A stretch of 64,000 nt of DNA, from the NCBI GenBank assembly GCA_950097015.1, contig CATNEN010000038.1, forward strand, positions 31,334,501-31,398,500, in the 5' to 3' direction. Below the pieces are notes generated by a model. It did not search any database. It was given only the letters and a program-made list of their open reading frames with translations, and was not told the origin of the DNA. The DNA comes from Macrostomum hystrix (taxonomy: Eukaryota > Platyhelminthes > Macrostomidae). Position 1 is the first letter of the stretch; the number at the start of each line of letters is the position of its first letter. Position numbers and translations under genes: made by a program. This document shows, one piece after another, positions 41,509 through 53,619 of this stretch.

Positions 41509-44500
41509 TCAGTCTCCACTTTTAGTACTATTACCAACGCTACAGCCGCTATCGACATTGTTTCCAAGCGATAGAGGCCAGAATCTGCCCAATTGTCGTT
41601 GTTGATGCTTCACTGACCGATTGCGTTTCGCTTCAACAGCAGCAGCAGCAGCAGCAGACGCCGATGCTGCAGCAGTTGGAGAGGTCGAATGCGATAAGGA
41701 AGACGCGGAATTTGCCAAGGAATTCGAACTGGGATTGCTGGAACTAGCACTTGAGCCAGACAGTGCAGGAGGCTGCGGCGGCAATATTCTTCGCCTAGCA
41801 TTAATGAACCAATTGTTCACCTGCAACAGGCTCAGGTTGCACTGGCTAGCCAGGACTCGCTTCTCATCTTCGTTTGGATACGGATGCTGTAATTAGTTGC
41901 CAGGTTGCGTCATTAGTTAACCACTGGTTCCTCCTTCAGTGCAACCTCATCAACCACTGGTTCCTCAGTAAGTTCAACCTCATTAACCACTGGTTCCTCA
42001 GTCAGTTCAACCTCAGCAACCAGCTGTTCCTCACTCAGTGCAACCTCATTAACCACTGGTTCCTCAGTCAGTTCAACCTCAGCAACCAGCTGTTCCTCAG
42101 TCAGTGCAACCTCATCAACCACTGGTTCCTCCTTCAGTGCAACCTCATCAACCACTGGTTCCTCAGTCAGTGCAACCTCATCAACCACTGGTTCCTCCTT
42201 CAGTGCAACCTCAGCAACCACTGGTTCCTCAGTCAGTGCAACCTCATTAACCACTGGCTCCTCAGTCAGTTCAACATCAGCAACCACCTGTTCCTCAGTC
42301 AGTGCAACCTCATTAACCACTGGCTCCTCAGTCAGTTCAACATCAGCAACCACCTGTTCCTCAGTCAGTGCAACCTCATTAACCACTGGTTCCTCAGTCA
42401 GTTCAACATCAGCAACCACCTGTTCCTCAGTCAGTGCAACCTCATCAACCACTGGCTCCTCAGTCAGTTCAACATCAGCAACTGGTTCAGTGCCTCATTC
42501 AGCCATTAACTATTAGAATAAAATTTACCACAAGATGCTGAAATAGCCACTGCTTCAGAATCTGAGTAGCCCGCTTTGGTAAAGCTCCGCGAACGCCTCT
42601 GCCGCCGCCGCCGCCGCTGCCGCCGCGAGCAGACGAGCTGTCCGAATCGTCGTTGGCAGCGATCAGAACAGGTGACATCAACGGTAGGGTTGGTGGAGCG
42701 CGATGCAGCTGATGAAAATCATCAGAGTCCGCTGCACTGGGCTGATAGGAATGACTTGGATCAGCATGATGAAGCAGCTGCTGCTGCTGCAGGCTGGGAC
42801 TAGCGGGTTCAGATGAGGCTGGAGAATCTGGCATTGAGTCTGCGGATTGTGAGTAGTGAGAAGTTTTTAATGACAGAGGGATTTTTAAAAAACATATTCT
42901 GTATGGGAGATCATTTTAATTCCTGAATAGGCATGTCTTCAAATTCCCTAATAAAAGTCACATAATTATGCAATTTACTTACAAATGTAAGTAAACACTT
43001 ATCCTTCATTCCACTGCTGGAAGGGGGGAAATATAAACATTCCTACAATTGTTAGAACTTGAGAAATCTCACTTTTCATTCCATTGTTAGAACTTGAGAA
43101 ATCTCACCCTTCATTCCATTGTTAGAACTTGGGAAATCTCACCCTTCATTCCATTGTTAGAACTTGGGAAATCTCACCCTTCATTCCATTGTTAGAACTT
43201 GGGAAATCTCACCCTTCATTCCATTGTTAGAACTTGAGAAATCTCACCCTTCATTCCATTGTTAGAACTTGGGAAATCTCACCCTTCATTCCATTGTTAG
43301 AACTTGGGAAATCTCACCCTTCATTCCATTGTTAGAACTTGGGAAATCTCACTCTTCATTCCATTGCTAGAACTTGAGAAATCTCACCCTTCATTCCATT
43401 GTTAGAACTTGGGAAATCTCACCCTTCATTCCATTGTTAGAACTTGGGAAATCTCACCCTTCATTCCATTGTTAGAACTTGGGAAATCTCACCCTTCATT
43501 CCATTGTTAGAACTTGGGAAATCTCACCCTTCATTCCATTGTTAGAACTTGGGAAATCTCACTCTTCATTCCATTGCTAGAACTTGAGAAATCTCACCCT
43601 TCATTCCATTGTTAGAACTTGAGAAATCTCATCCTTTATTATAATATTACCAAGTAAGATTATCCTGATAGATGAGTGATTAAGTCCTATTCTGCCATAC
43701 CATCTCCCGTGCCGAAAAAAATGAGCTACAGATAAACATCCGGCTGGCAACGAACCAAGGCATAGGCAATCAGCCAGAGTACTGCCGCCCTGCAGTGTAC
43801 TGATATAACGCCGACAGAAGTCACCACAAAGCTCGTCAACTTTGTCCAGCTCAGTCAGGTGAATGGCTAGCACTCGGACAGCTTCAGACATTAATTCGTC
43901 TAATTCGACATCCTCTTTAAAATCTTCCTCAGTTTCAGTGCCAGAAGCAGCAGCAGCAGCAGCTTGACGTTCGGCAAATGCCGCAGTTTCAGCTTCCAGA
44001 GCCTGTCTGCCAGTTTCAACGCTGACTCCGGCAGTCAGGGCTTCGCAGCGCATTAAGAGGCCGCTAAGCAGAGGATAGAGTCTGTGATGGCGGACTCGAC
44101 TCATCTCAGCGGCTAGGCGAGGGTGAGAGGCCGCTAACTCGGTTGAAGTTAAGGTTGGCACGCTGCGGAAGATGCAGGAGTTGCAGGAGAAATACTTCTC
44201 AGATAGTTCTCAGAATTAATGCATGAATAATTAAAATTACACCTAGCAGAGTTGGTGGGTCAGTGGCAGAGCTGTCCAACGCGTTTGCCTCTCGCACCAA
44301 GGTCCTGAGCTTGATAAACTGAAGCATTACAGTTTTGAAAAATCTTACTAAGGGTGTCTGGAGCTCTTACCACTGATCATAAGCTATCTAGGAGAGACAA
44401 TTTATATGAATCAATCGATTTAGTTGGTCCACAAACAATAGCATTCATCAATAAAGCTAGTTTGTATCCAGCAATGGTTTTCACAACTCAACTCACTTGT

Positions 44501-44687
44501 GCAAATCTTGCATCAGAGTGCTTGTAGTTGATGACACCAGATTAACTTGTGTGGCATCAAAGCCTTCGTAGCAGCACTGATTTGGTGTCGATGTGTCGGC
44601 TAATGTTTGAGCAGCTGCTGGGCAGTGCCACTGCTGCTGATGCTGCAATTCTGCTGACAATGATTTTTGTCTAGCTGACTTTGACAT
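41509..44687 (-). CDS. PKNOX: PKNOX/Prep-type TALE homeobox transcription factor
   Basis: A nuclear cofactor that in known animals pairs with PBX to bind DNA. Exons by phase: 44497-44687, about 43783-44162, 42529-42839 and 41509-41886, giving about 419 residues (human PKNOX1 is 436). Exon 1 has a Gln/Ser-rich start (MSKSARQKS). Exon 2 is the MEIS/PKNOX N-terminal domain: [41 protein letters not shown]. Exon 3 has low-complexity then the first half of the homeodomain ([18 protein letters not shown]). Exon 4 continues [10 protein letters not shown] to [12 protein letters not shown]. After it, [10 protein letters not shown] is the PKNOX-specific tail, which separates it from MEIS. The exon 2 donor (GGCA/GTACTC at 43783) fits phase but is weak, so that boundary is tentative. 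Confidence 0.92.
41912..42490. repeat. 33-bp minisatellite inside the homeodomain intron
   Basis: About 17 copies of a 33-bp unit containing CCACTGGTTCCTCAGTCAGT and CAACCTCA fill the intron 41887-42528 that splits the homeobox. Alternating CATTAACC and CAGCAACC versions give a partial 66-bp higher order. The unit is open in both directions (11-residue repeats), but splice sites and phase place it in an intron. Confidence 0.95.
43045..43635. repeat. 35-bp minisatellite in the third PKNOX intron
   Basis: About 16 copies of a 35-bp unit containing GTTAGAACTTGGGAAATCTC and CCCTTCATTCCA lie between exons 2 and 3. Variation is mainly TTGGG versus TTGAG and CACCC versus CACTC. Copies are very homogeneous, which implies recent expansion. 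Confidence 0.95.
44250..44325 (+). mobile_element. tRNA-like SINE fragment in PKNOX intron 1
   Basis: CAGTGGCAGAGC, CAACGCG, CTCTCGCACCAAGGTCC and GAGCTTGAT match the head of the SINE-like unit at 31787 and 59415. The copy is truncated right after the B-box region. It lies inside the intron 44163-44496. Confidence 0.65.
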
Positions 44688-47022
44688 TTGGCACACAGAA
44701 TTGAAAATTGAAAGAAATTATTATCTAAAACTTCAATTCGAAAGTTTAAATTTTTTTACATAATCTCAGCTAGAAGGCACATTGATGCATGGTTGGAGAA
44801 TACCTGAAAGTTTAAGCATAGAGATTTTTTTAAATTGATTAGCTAGAAACATGACAGTGCAAATTACAGATAGCTTATACAAAAGTTTAAATATAGAAAA
44901 AGTAAAAAAAATTATCCTAAAATTTTCAGTAATATAAGACTTAATCTATACAAGAATTAACAAGTCTGTTTGCTGATAATTACTCAACTTAACTTGTGTC
45001 ACACAATCTGCATTAATTGGTAAGTCTGTCTATAAACTACCAAAGACTAGGCCTGACAACAATAGCAATAATGACTCACCAAATTGAGCACACTTCCATT
45101 ATCTAAAGCTAAAGTTAACCAATTAGAACAGACAAAAGTGACATTGTCATACTAATGGATTATTACAAAATATATCACAGTAGGCCTAACTGAATAATGG
45201 CAGGCATTATAGTCAGTTATTGCCTCAATTACTGCACTAAAATAGTTTAAAGAGAATAGGGCCTAATAGTTTGCAATCCAGTACATAATTGCACTGAAAA
45301 TATTGTTGGGGTATATCCAAAGGTAATCTTGAAGGTTACTCTTAAACAGAGCATCAGATGTGCCATGGATGCTGTGGAATTTCTACTTTGCATGGGCCTG
45401 GCCCACTTGCTTTTTGTGTTTATATGCATGGTTATTGGTTACATTGTTTGGGTTCAAAGCTTTGTTTCTTTGCTTTTTCATCTCTATTCACTGTTACAAG
45501 TTAAAAATGTATATTATCTAAATAATTTAGGCCTAAGTAATGAACAAAAGCAAATGTATGCCTATAAAATATTTAGAGGGATAACATATTGTATTCTTTT
45601 TGGCTGAACTGGCTTCTGGTCCAAATTGTTTTGCGCAAAAATGTTTGTGGCCAAAAATGATTATGGTCAAAACAACATGTTACCCAAGTTAGACTAGGTA
45701 GGCCCTGGGAGGCTAGGCCTAACTTGGTAGTATGTGATGTGGGCCAAAATGGTTTTAGGCCAGAATTTTTATAGCCGAAATGACTTGAGGCCATAGGCCA
45801 AAGCAACCTGAATGTTTTGGACATAAAAGACTTTGTGATAGGCTTATCATTTTTTATAAATTATGATAGGCCTTCCTTTAATACCTAACCTAGGGTGTAA
45901 TTATGTCTTATGAAATTCTTTAGAAAAATTCATTTATTCGGGTAGAAAAAAAAAGAATTAGAAAATTTTCTGAAGAGGCGAAGAGGACGTTCTAAAATAG
46001 CAGTTATTTGCGTTTTTAACTACGAATTGAGTTCTTTTTTGCGCTTGTCAATAGTAGGCAAAGAAGAATCCATTTTCGAAAGAATGAAATAAATTAAGGA
46101 AAAGTTCGTTTTTGACTTAGCGTATCTAAAGTTTCTAATTTTAAGTAAAGTAAAACAAATCTCTATAGATTAAAAGGCTACAAACCATGACAACTTTGTT
46201 TGAAAACAAGCTTTTCATTTGCCTAACATGCACATAGTTATTGATTGATATTCTATATAGTATATTTGAAGCATATATATGTTAGTTAAGATTTCCGGAC
46301 AACGCTTTAACAAGTTCCAATCTGTCTGTGCATATTGTGGCAAGTTACATTCGTCACTGTGTGCTGATTTAGGATATCCGTTTTTAAACGGCAGATGATT
46401 ATCTCTAGCCTGCCTTTTTAGATAAAAAATTCTTTCGGTTGTTTGTTTGGCTATCCGCTATTTACTTTCACCGGGAAGAATCCTATAAGAAAAAAAGGCG
46501 TTCACAGAAAGTCGTTTCATGACAGTAATAATTTAGTTGTGGTATTTCAGGCAGAGCATGAGGCTCAGATCGTGCTCTGCCCATCCAGTTAATTTAATTA
46601 AAGCGAGGATCCATGCCAGTGATTCGGATAGATCAATACCCACTGGGAAAAGACCTAGGGGGCCACTAGCGGCTTTAAAGGGGCCAAGGGGCAGAATGAA
46701 ATGTCATATAATTTTTAGGGACAACTGTCTTCGTAACAATAAAAACATACTGTAATAAAAATCTTGTCTGAATATGCAATTTTATGAAAAATGCTGCACT
46801 CCAGTTTCTGGGGGCATCCAAGGGGCTTGCCCCTAGTACTGACAATAATACTGTAGCGGTGGTGAGAAGAATCCAGTTCGCATATGCCATTCAATGTTTG
46901 GATTCAATTAGTTCCGTATGGGCTTCATAAACTAAAAGTAAAAGCACATAAAGCAATGTATACAGTGTACGAATAACTAAAAAATATATTACACACTGCT
47001 TTTGTTATAATTGTTGGTCATT
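44688..47022. other. Intergenic stretch with TAGGCCTA copies and a degenerate repeat
   Basis: No supported gene. TAGGCCTA appears near 45181, 45529 and 45714. Between 45600 and 45810 there are several degenerate copies of a GGCCAAAATGATT-like motif. The frame at 45329-45607 is hydrophobic low complexity and is not called. The stretch 46640-46840 has GGGGC/CCCCTAG-rich strings similar to 50740-50860. Confidence 0.5.
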
Positions 47023-47073
47023 TAAATGTCGCTTAGCATCGGCTGATGGCGGCCGGGTCACATGCATATCCAG
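47023..47073 (+). repeat. Direct repeat, copy 1
   Basis: About 50 bp (GTCGCTTAGCATCGGCTGAT and onward to ATATCCAG) recur at 47971-48027. The two copies are near identical apart from a 6-bp insertion in the second. Confidence 0.85.
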
Positions 47074-47832
47074 CTGCACGTGTCCGCACATTGGGTCGGC
47101 GCTTTTCTGGACATGCTTATATATGATAATGTCTATTGCCATTTAATGTTGTAATTCGGAATCCAATGAATACGTGTAGTGATTAAATATCCTTACCTCG
47201 AACGCATCTTTCTAGGCACCTATATTTGATCACAGTCAATTTCGTGCACAATGTGTAATTCTGAATGCACACAAAACATTTTGCAGAACGCCTATATGCA
47301 AACAATAAAGCCTGTGTATAGTTGGTTAGATTACCTAATCCATGCTGGTTAATTATTGTGTACTTATTTTCATAGTAGCATAATATTTAGCTTTATGGGG
47401 AAGCTTGCTCTTGCCTTGGCCATGAGATGCCCATAGGACAATGTTTTCAACGTTTGAATGAGTTCATATTTCTCCAATCGCCCATGGCAAAAATAGAACT
47501 ACATTTTGAGACCTTAAAATTTATTAAAATAAAGTCATGTTTTTTCTTAAGAATCTAGAGTATGTGAGCAACAAATAATCTTCAAATGAATAATTTAAAG
47601 ATAACTGAATATTCTTTTTCCTACTTTTGAAGGACTCTTAAGTTTAATATATATTTTGAAGGAGAAAGATTTGAGTTTGGGAAGTAAAAAGTAGCCTATG
47701 ACACTCTACACACTTGATTTTTAGATTGGTATTATTTGGTGTTGTAGTTTTTGAGTCCATTGCAAACACAAATTGGCTACACAGACATACATAGGCAGAT
47801 ACACACAGACAGTTTTGTGAATATTTATATAT

Positions 47833-47920
47833 TTAGAAGTTATCAGTAATTTTGGTAGAACAATTATTATTATTTTGTTATTAACAAAATGCAAAGCTTA
47901 AGTTATTTCTATTCTTTATT
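47833..47920 (+). repeat. Direct repeat pair, copy 1
   Basis: GAAGTTATCAGTAATTTTGG and the following AT-rich 60 bp (to TTATTTCTATTC) recur at 48119-48212, where an extra AAAATGC is present. This is a local duplication upstream of the DUF4806-type gene. Confidence 0.85.
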
Positions 47921-47970
47921 CTCTATTCTTTATCTATTCTTTATTCTTTATTTTTTTATTCTATTTTTCT

Positions 47971-48027
47971 TAAATGTCGCTTAGGCCTAGCATCGGCTGA
48001 TGGCGGCCGGGTCACATGCATATCCAG
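47971..48027 (+). repeat. Direct repeat, copy 2, with TAGGCCTA insertion
   Basis: As 47023-47073, but CGCTTAGCATC is here CGCTTAGGCCTAGCATC, so a GGCCTA hexamer was gained or lost to form TAGGCCTA. Confidence 0.85.
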
Positions 48028-48118
48028 GTGCTATTATTATTATTCTTCTTTTTATTATACATTTTTTATTTTATTCTTTATTAGAATCTCTATTCTTTAC
48101 TTCTATTCTTTATATATA

Positions 48119-48212
48119 TAGAAGTTATCAGTAATTTTGGTAGAACAATAATTATTATTTTGTTATTAACAAAATGCAAAATGCAAAGCTTCAGTTATTT
48201 CTATTCTTTATT
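48119..48212 (+). repeat. Direct repeat pair, copy 2
   Basis: Second copy of the AT-rich segment at 47833-47920, about 285 bp downstream. It ends about 75 bp before the DUF4806-type start codon. Confidence 0.85.
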
Positions 48213-48285
48213 TATAATTTATGGTTACAAAGGCAATGCCCTTTTTAAATGTTAGTGGTTTACATAGCAAAAAAATGTTTTGTAG

Positions 48286-49395
48286 ATGACTTCACGTTGG
48301 ACTAAAAACCGTGCAGTGAATGACAGTATAGGCCTACTCAATTCTGGTGAATCAACTGAAGTACCAATTGCCATTGATCAAGCAATTTTTTCTGACCAAG
48401 CTGAGCTTAATATTAATCCAGCTGATGAAAATACCAATTTAAGTTATAACTTTGAGTCTTCAGCTGAAAATGACATGGATAATCATGGTTTCATTTCTGA
48501 AGAATCTGATGATGAAGAATATTATTCTTGTGATGAAGACAATGACTTTGATACCAACTATTCTGATGCTGACTGCAGTTCTACTCTTTCGCGTAACCTC
48601 TTCGCTACAGATTGCCGCTTAAGTAAGGAGCCAGAACCTGTGCCTGCGAATCTGGGGGGCACCCCCATTACCGTCGGGACACCATCAGTTGCTTCTGTTG
48701 ACCAATTGGTTGTAAGACAAGGACTGCAGCCAGGCTCAACCGAGGCATGCTATTATTTGGTTGCAAGCTTGTTTAAGCAAGTGCATGGACTCGCCATCAC
48801 TCTCAAGACGGAGTCGAAACGGTGGAGCGATGGTCTGGCATTACTAAAGCAAGCTGGTGCGGCTTCCTACAATTGCGGCGACTCCCGAATGGAGGAGGCC
48901 TCCATGGCATCCACTGAAGAGGAGGTTGAGTTACTGATTGGCAGTCTTGAGTCGCAAGACTACCGTGCGGATCTAATACGCCGTCTGTCACTGATTGGAG
49001 GCAAAACAGTCAGTGATGTTGTGCGCAACGTCATCACTGCGCTACTGTCCAACGCCATGCAGTCGAAATTCAATCGCACGGGGTCAGACAACAAGCGACG
49101 CTTCATGGGACCTGTAGAAAGCGTGGTTAAGGACGCTTTGAGACGCGTTAAGCCGTTTGCGACAGCCTACGACATCAATAATGCAATCGCAGCAACGCTG
49201 AAAAATGCGCGTGACAGGAATGGCGGCCGGCAAGCCCGACGAGCGTCGGCTTCGACTGTACAGCCATCTGCGACCATGGACGGCACACAGCAGACCCCGA
49301 GAAGAGCGCGTAGAAGGCAGTCATCGGGGACAGAGGTCGCTTCTGGTGCCACTTCTAAGAAGCATCTGACGACCAAAAAAAGAAGAGAATCGTGA
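48286..49395 (+). CDS. DUF4806-type nuclear protein
   Basis: A 369-residue protein. Residues about 60-100 are highly acidic (EESDDEEYYSCDEDNDFD). The C-terminal half matches the DUF4806 pattern: DYRADLIRRLSLIGGKTVSD, then SKFNRTGSDNKRRF (family FxxTGxxxKxxF) and a helical VVKDALRRVKPFATAYDIN. The tail is strongly basic (RRARRRQS ... KKHLTTKKRRES), consistent with nuclear location. Function of DUF4806 is unknown; copies are often linked to transposons. The ATG directly follows TTTTGTAG, which could be a splice acceptor. An A7 run at 49375-49381 near the stop is notable: a 1-base change there would replace ES by an acidic tail. TAGGCCTA lies within the coding part (about 48330). Confidence 0.75.
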   Translation: MTSRWTKNRAVNDSIGLLNSGESTEVPIAIDQAIFSDQAELNINPADENTNLSYNFESSAENDMDNHGFISEESDDEEYYSCDEDNDFDTNYSDADCSSTLSRNLFATDCRLSKEPEPVPANLGGTPITVGTPSVASVDQLVVRQGLQPGSTEACYYLVASLFKQVHGLAITLKTESKRWSDGLALLKQAGAASYNCGDSRMEEASMASTEEEVELLIGSLESQDYRADLIRRLSLIGGKTVSDVVRNVITALLSNAMQSKFNRTGSDNKRRFMGPVESVVKDALRRVKPFATAYDINNAIAATLKNARDRNGGRQARRASASTVQPSATMDGTQQTPRRARRRQSSGTEVASGATSKKHLTTKKRRES

Positions 49396-51180
49396 TCTCC
49401 AGCGACGACGAGGAAGAAGACTGAAGAAGCGTTTACGTAGCTGTCAGTCAGTCACATATGTTGTAGGGCTCTTTCTTACTTGCCAATATCCCACCACTAC
49501 TAAGTTGTTGTAGGGTTCTTTCTTTTATTTTATTAATATTAAAAACTTGCTTCTATAACACCTTAAATTGACCCTTTGAAGTAATTATTAATTTCCTTTG
49601 TCAATGACTTAACTATACTTCATAAAACTGGCTATGTGCTATGGCTATGACTGGCAGTCGTGCACTGCCGCAGCAGTCAGAAGCGTTCCCTCATGTGACA
49701 GTCCTTCACTGATTCACGTGCAGCCCTGTTGCATTTTCAATGACAATTTTATTTGTCACGATTTTTCTCACTTTTTTTTATCTTATGCGGTTTGCAACGA
49801 TATTATTGCCAGGTCCATGCCCTTCCCTCGCATTGAAGTGGCGCTACTTGATTTCCAACGCAGCTGTACACCACTCACTCCCTCAAGCCGAAGTCCACAC
49901 ACTGATAACTTTTTATTGTGAATTTTACTACTGAAATTCGCAGTCAAATATTTTGTAGAGTATTATTTACTAATTTACGGGAGTAAAAATTACTTTCATT
50001 TCTTTTTACAGCCAATGGGGAGTAAATCTGGGAAGAATTGGAAATAATTGGGAAGATTTGCAATGAATTGGGAAGATTTGGGATGAATTCGGGTAAATTT
50101 TGATGAATTGTGGTGAATTTTAAATAATTGGGATGAAGTGGGATAAATTGGGATTTGAATTTTCATGAATTAGGAAAATAAAGGTTGAATTGGGATAAAC
50201 GATGTGATTATTTGGCAAAGCCATGTTATTAGTTACCAAAATAATTTCTTAAAATAAGCATTAAACCGCAGACTTTTCGTAGTAACATCTACTAGTCTTG
50301 ATCTGTACAACATTTTTACAACATTTTTGTAAAATTTACATTAAAAAGTTATCAGTGTGCACTTATGCAGTTCGTCGGCCGCTCACTTCTGCAGTCCTGT
50401 CACCCATTCTTACTCGCACGGTTTGGCACTCTCTCTATCACTCTCACTCTCTGCAGATCTCTCCGCAGATCGCTCTAAACCTGTTTTTTCTGTCGTTCTG
50501 TTTCTGCCAATATTTTACTATCATATCTATTATCTAAGATGCTGATTTGTGTGGCATAATTTACGCGATTTGCGTTTAGTGATCGCGATTTTACTTAAAG
50601 ATAATACGATATGATAATACGATAATACAATTGACGATAATACCATCTTAGAAAAGAAAATATATCTAATTAAAGAAAAGCGAAACATGAAGAACAATAT
50701 TTTGCAGAACGAGAACGAGAATTATTCATTTTCCTCACTAGGGGCATCACAGGGGCTGGATGGTGGCATGCCCCTCTGGAGCCCCTCATTTGCCGGCGGT
50801 GCAGCCCCTAGCGTTGCCCCTAGGGGTGCGCTTGAAGGTGCCCCTAGCGGGCCCCTAGAAAATTTTCCAGCGGGTAGTTAATTTATGTGAGAGATACAAT
50901 TCAGACTACTGACAACAGTAGAAAAGCAAAGACTTGGCTGCAAAACTCTCACATAACACTAAAAAAGTATCGCCATAAAAATGGCAAGCTTAAAAGAGAC
51001 TTCTGTGCACACTAAGAGTGGTGGGGAAGGACGGCGTGTGGCTATATGGCTGACTGACGAAGGCAAACAAACAACCAGAAACCGCGGTCTCGGTCTGCCA
51101 GCACGAGGTTCGTTCCCCACTTTTAGTGTGTTACAATTTGCCCCACGTGGTTGCAGACTTCCATAAAAACCTGATTATGG
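49396..51180. other. Intergenic stretch with no confident gene
   Basis: Short AT-rich tandem GGGATGAATTGGGAAGATTT-like strings at 50010-50200, and a GGGGC-rich string at 50735-50870 resembling 46640-46840. No coding frame is supported. Confidence 0.5.
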
Positions 51181-51640
51181 TCCTTGGGTCCTGATCGGGG
51201 CATGCAAGAGCTAGTGAATGTTGCGCACACGCGCACAAATTGATGACCTAGGGGCTGAGACCCTGCAGGGCCATCGTCAGACCTCTGCAGGACTGCAACC
51301 TAGCTCTAGCTATACATTGTTCAGAGTATAGTGTGGCACGCCCAGGGTGTATTTAGCGCAGCTGCAGAGACCTGTAGATCGAGCGAGCGTCCAGGGGCTC
51401 GCGCTCTCGTGCATAGGTCATCGGGACTGCTTCTATGCATATGCTGCAGAGGTGCACATTGCTGCAGAGGATCGGCTCCACGCGGCCATGCACGCTGAAA
51501 AAATAAATGCACCTTCAGGCCGTCCCTCGCAGCCGCGGCGCGGACCGGGTAGACGTTCCTGATGAGCATGCAGTACCCACGGGCGCCCTCCTCACAGAGA
51601 GCCGCGGGAAAGAGTAAGTGGGACCAGCATGAACAAGTCC
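51181..51640. other. GC-rich patch of unknown nature
   Basis: Markedly GC-richer than both flanks, with overlapping frames on both strands (51321-51569 minus, 51347-51562 plus). On the minus strand a TTTTTTCAG acceptor-like site at about 51500 precedes a short frame. It may be a decayed transposon or an exon, but nothing was recognised. Confidence 0.4.
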
Positions 51641-53619
51641 ATCCAGCTCAAAGCAGTTAATTCAGCTCAGCTAAAGCAGTTAATTGGCACAGCCATGATG
51701 ACTGACAGAATTTTAGCTAAATTGGATTTCAATATTGTTGCCGGAAAAGAGTAAGACTTTTACAAAGGTCGCCGGTTTATATGGCTCAGATGTGAAATTA
51801 CATTATATATATAGTGACTGTAATTAATATTATTCAATCATCGTTTTTTTCAACAGTATAACGATTATAGCAAGATAAACATCTTATAATTTGCTTAATT
51901 TGCTTATACATATCCCAGACTACAGGAAACAAGAAGGGCCATCGTGTTCATGTGCGAACCACATTTTCAGACTAAAAATATAGGTTAATTTAAGGATTCG
52001 TAAGCGAACGTACTAAACTAAAGGAAGCTACTATAGTAGTACCCTAGCAAAAAATTACTCCAATCTGTACTCAACAGCAAGAGACTGTTGTACGAAACCA
52101 TGAATTGATCAATCAAAAAATGGTTAATTATTTAGCAGAATGATGACTCGTAAATGATATAATTGCTACGCGTAAAGTGTAAGTATAATATGAATTTAAA
52201 AAAACATGATATAGAGTTTAATTTTCTAGGCATCTAAATACCCACAACAAAAAAACGGCAAATTTTGCTGTGCATGGCCAAAACAATACTTGCTGAGGCT
52301 TTTAAAAGTACTTTTTAAAGTAAACTGTCAAAACAATACTGACCAACTAATATACACTACGCATGCATGCTCATGCCACTCTGGCATGCACTAAAATTTC
52401 TAAACACGATCTCATAAAAAATTATTCCGAAGAGAATTACGTAAAGTTGATTAGCTATTTTTTCTACCTGATTTCGAAAAGGGTATTAAATTGTGAAGTC
52501 TATTGCACTTTACGTTAGAGTATTTAACAAACAACATTGTAAGGATGTATATAACACAGCTAGTATAATAATGCCAAGAAACTCAGATTTTTTTACTACT
52601 CCGTCTAAAACTATGAAATGTAAAAACTCGGGCTTTACTTAAAATTAGGATTAATTACAGGCTTCGTGACGATTAAAAAAGCATCATATTTTCGAAAACG
52701 ACAGAAAATGAATCTAAGAAATTGTGTACTTGACAGTTTTAAGTAAAAGCAAAAGAACAATTAACAAAGGTTTTGAACATGCACAGCCTAAAGCAGTAAA
52801 GGAAAAATAGCTCAAATTAAGTGAACTTCCAATAGTTTTGATCAATTTTAGTATATTCCGTTTTCACTGCGCAAATTCCTGGAAATAAACAGAAAAATGA
52901 CATAAAAATCGTTGTTTTTTATGGGAAACCAAAATCAATTCAACATCATAGAAAGCAGACTGCAGAACAAAGTGCATTTTGTCGAATTTCTTATATTGAG
53001 GTAGGCTAGGATTCGTTAAGAACAAGAGTCTTTTAAAGAATATATAAATAGTCCTTATGAGAATATGACATGAGTCAAGCACATTTTTAGAAATCGTGCA
53101 ATTTCTATTGCTATTTAGGAGTAGCAGTAAAAGTGATTGCAGTCATCAGAAAAACTCATTATTTTGGGAATCAAACTCTTATTTTAATATAGTTAATAAT
53201 TGGTGTACAGATGCTTGACAACTATCCATCATGTTGGATTTGCTGTAGAAAATCATCACGTTCAAGTCTAAAAATGTTTGACAAAAACCCGCGAGACCAA
53301 AATCAGAGCATTAAAACAACATATTATAACGTTTCGTATACAACATAAATGTTATGAATTATTTCTAAGTTTATTGTAACCTGGTTTAACTACAAAACAT
53401 CATTGTCAGGCAAAATTAAATATATGGTTGAATAGAATATACACCTTAACATCGCGAAAACTAATCTAAACAACAAAAAGGGGTTTAGTTTATTTTGCAG
53501 TTAAATGATCCCATCAAGTTAAAAAATGGTGTACTATTTTTGTCCTTCTCAGTTGCTTAACACGGTGCAGCTAATATATGATACGTAAAAGTTTAAGATA
53601 GGCGCTAAATTAATAAGGA
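51641..53619. other. AT-rich stretch, no gene seen
   Basis: No supported frames. The right end (about 53100-53619) is probably the 3' UTR of the Ca2+ ATPase distal isoform. Confidence 0.5.

Noticed and set aside
45329-45607. 92-codon hydrophobic frame
   Set aside because: Low-complexity AT-rich composition, no family pattern, no splice support.
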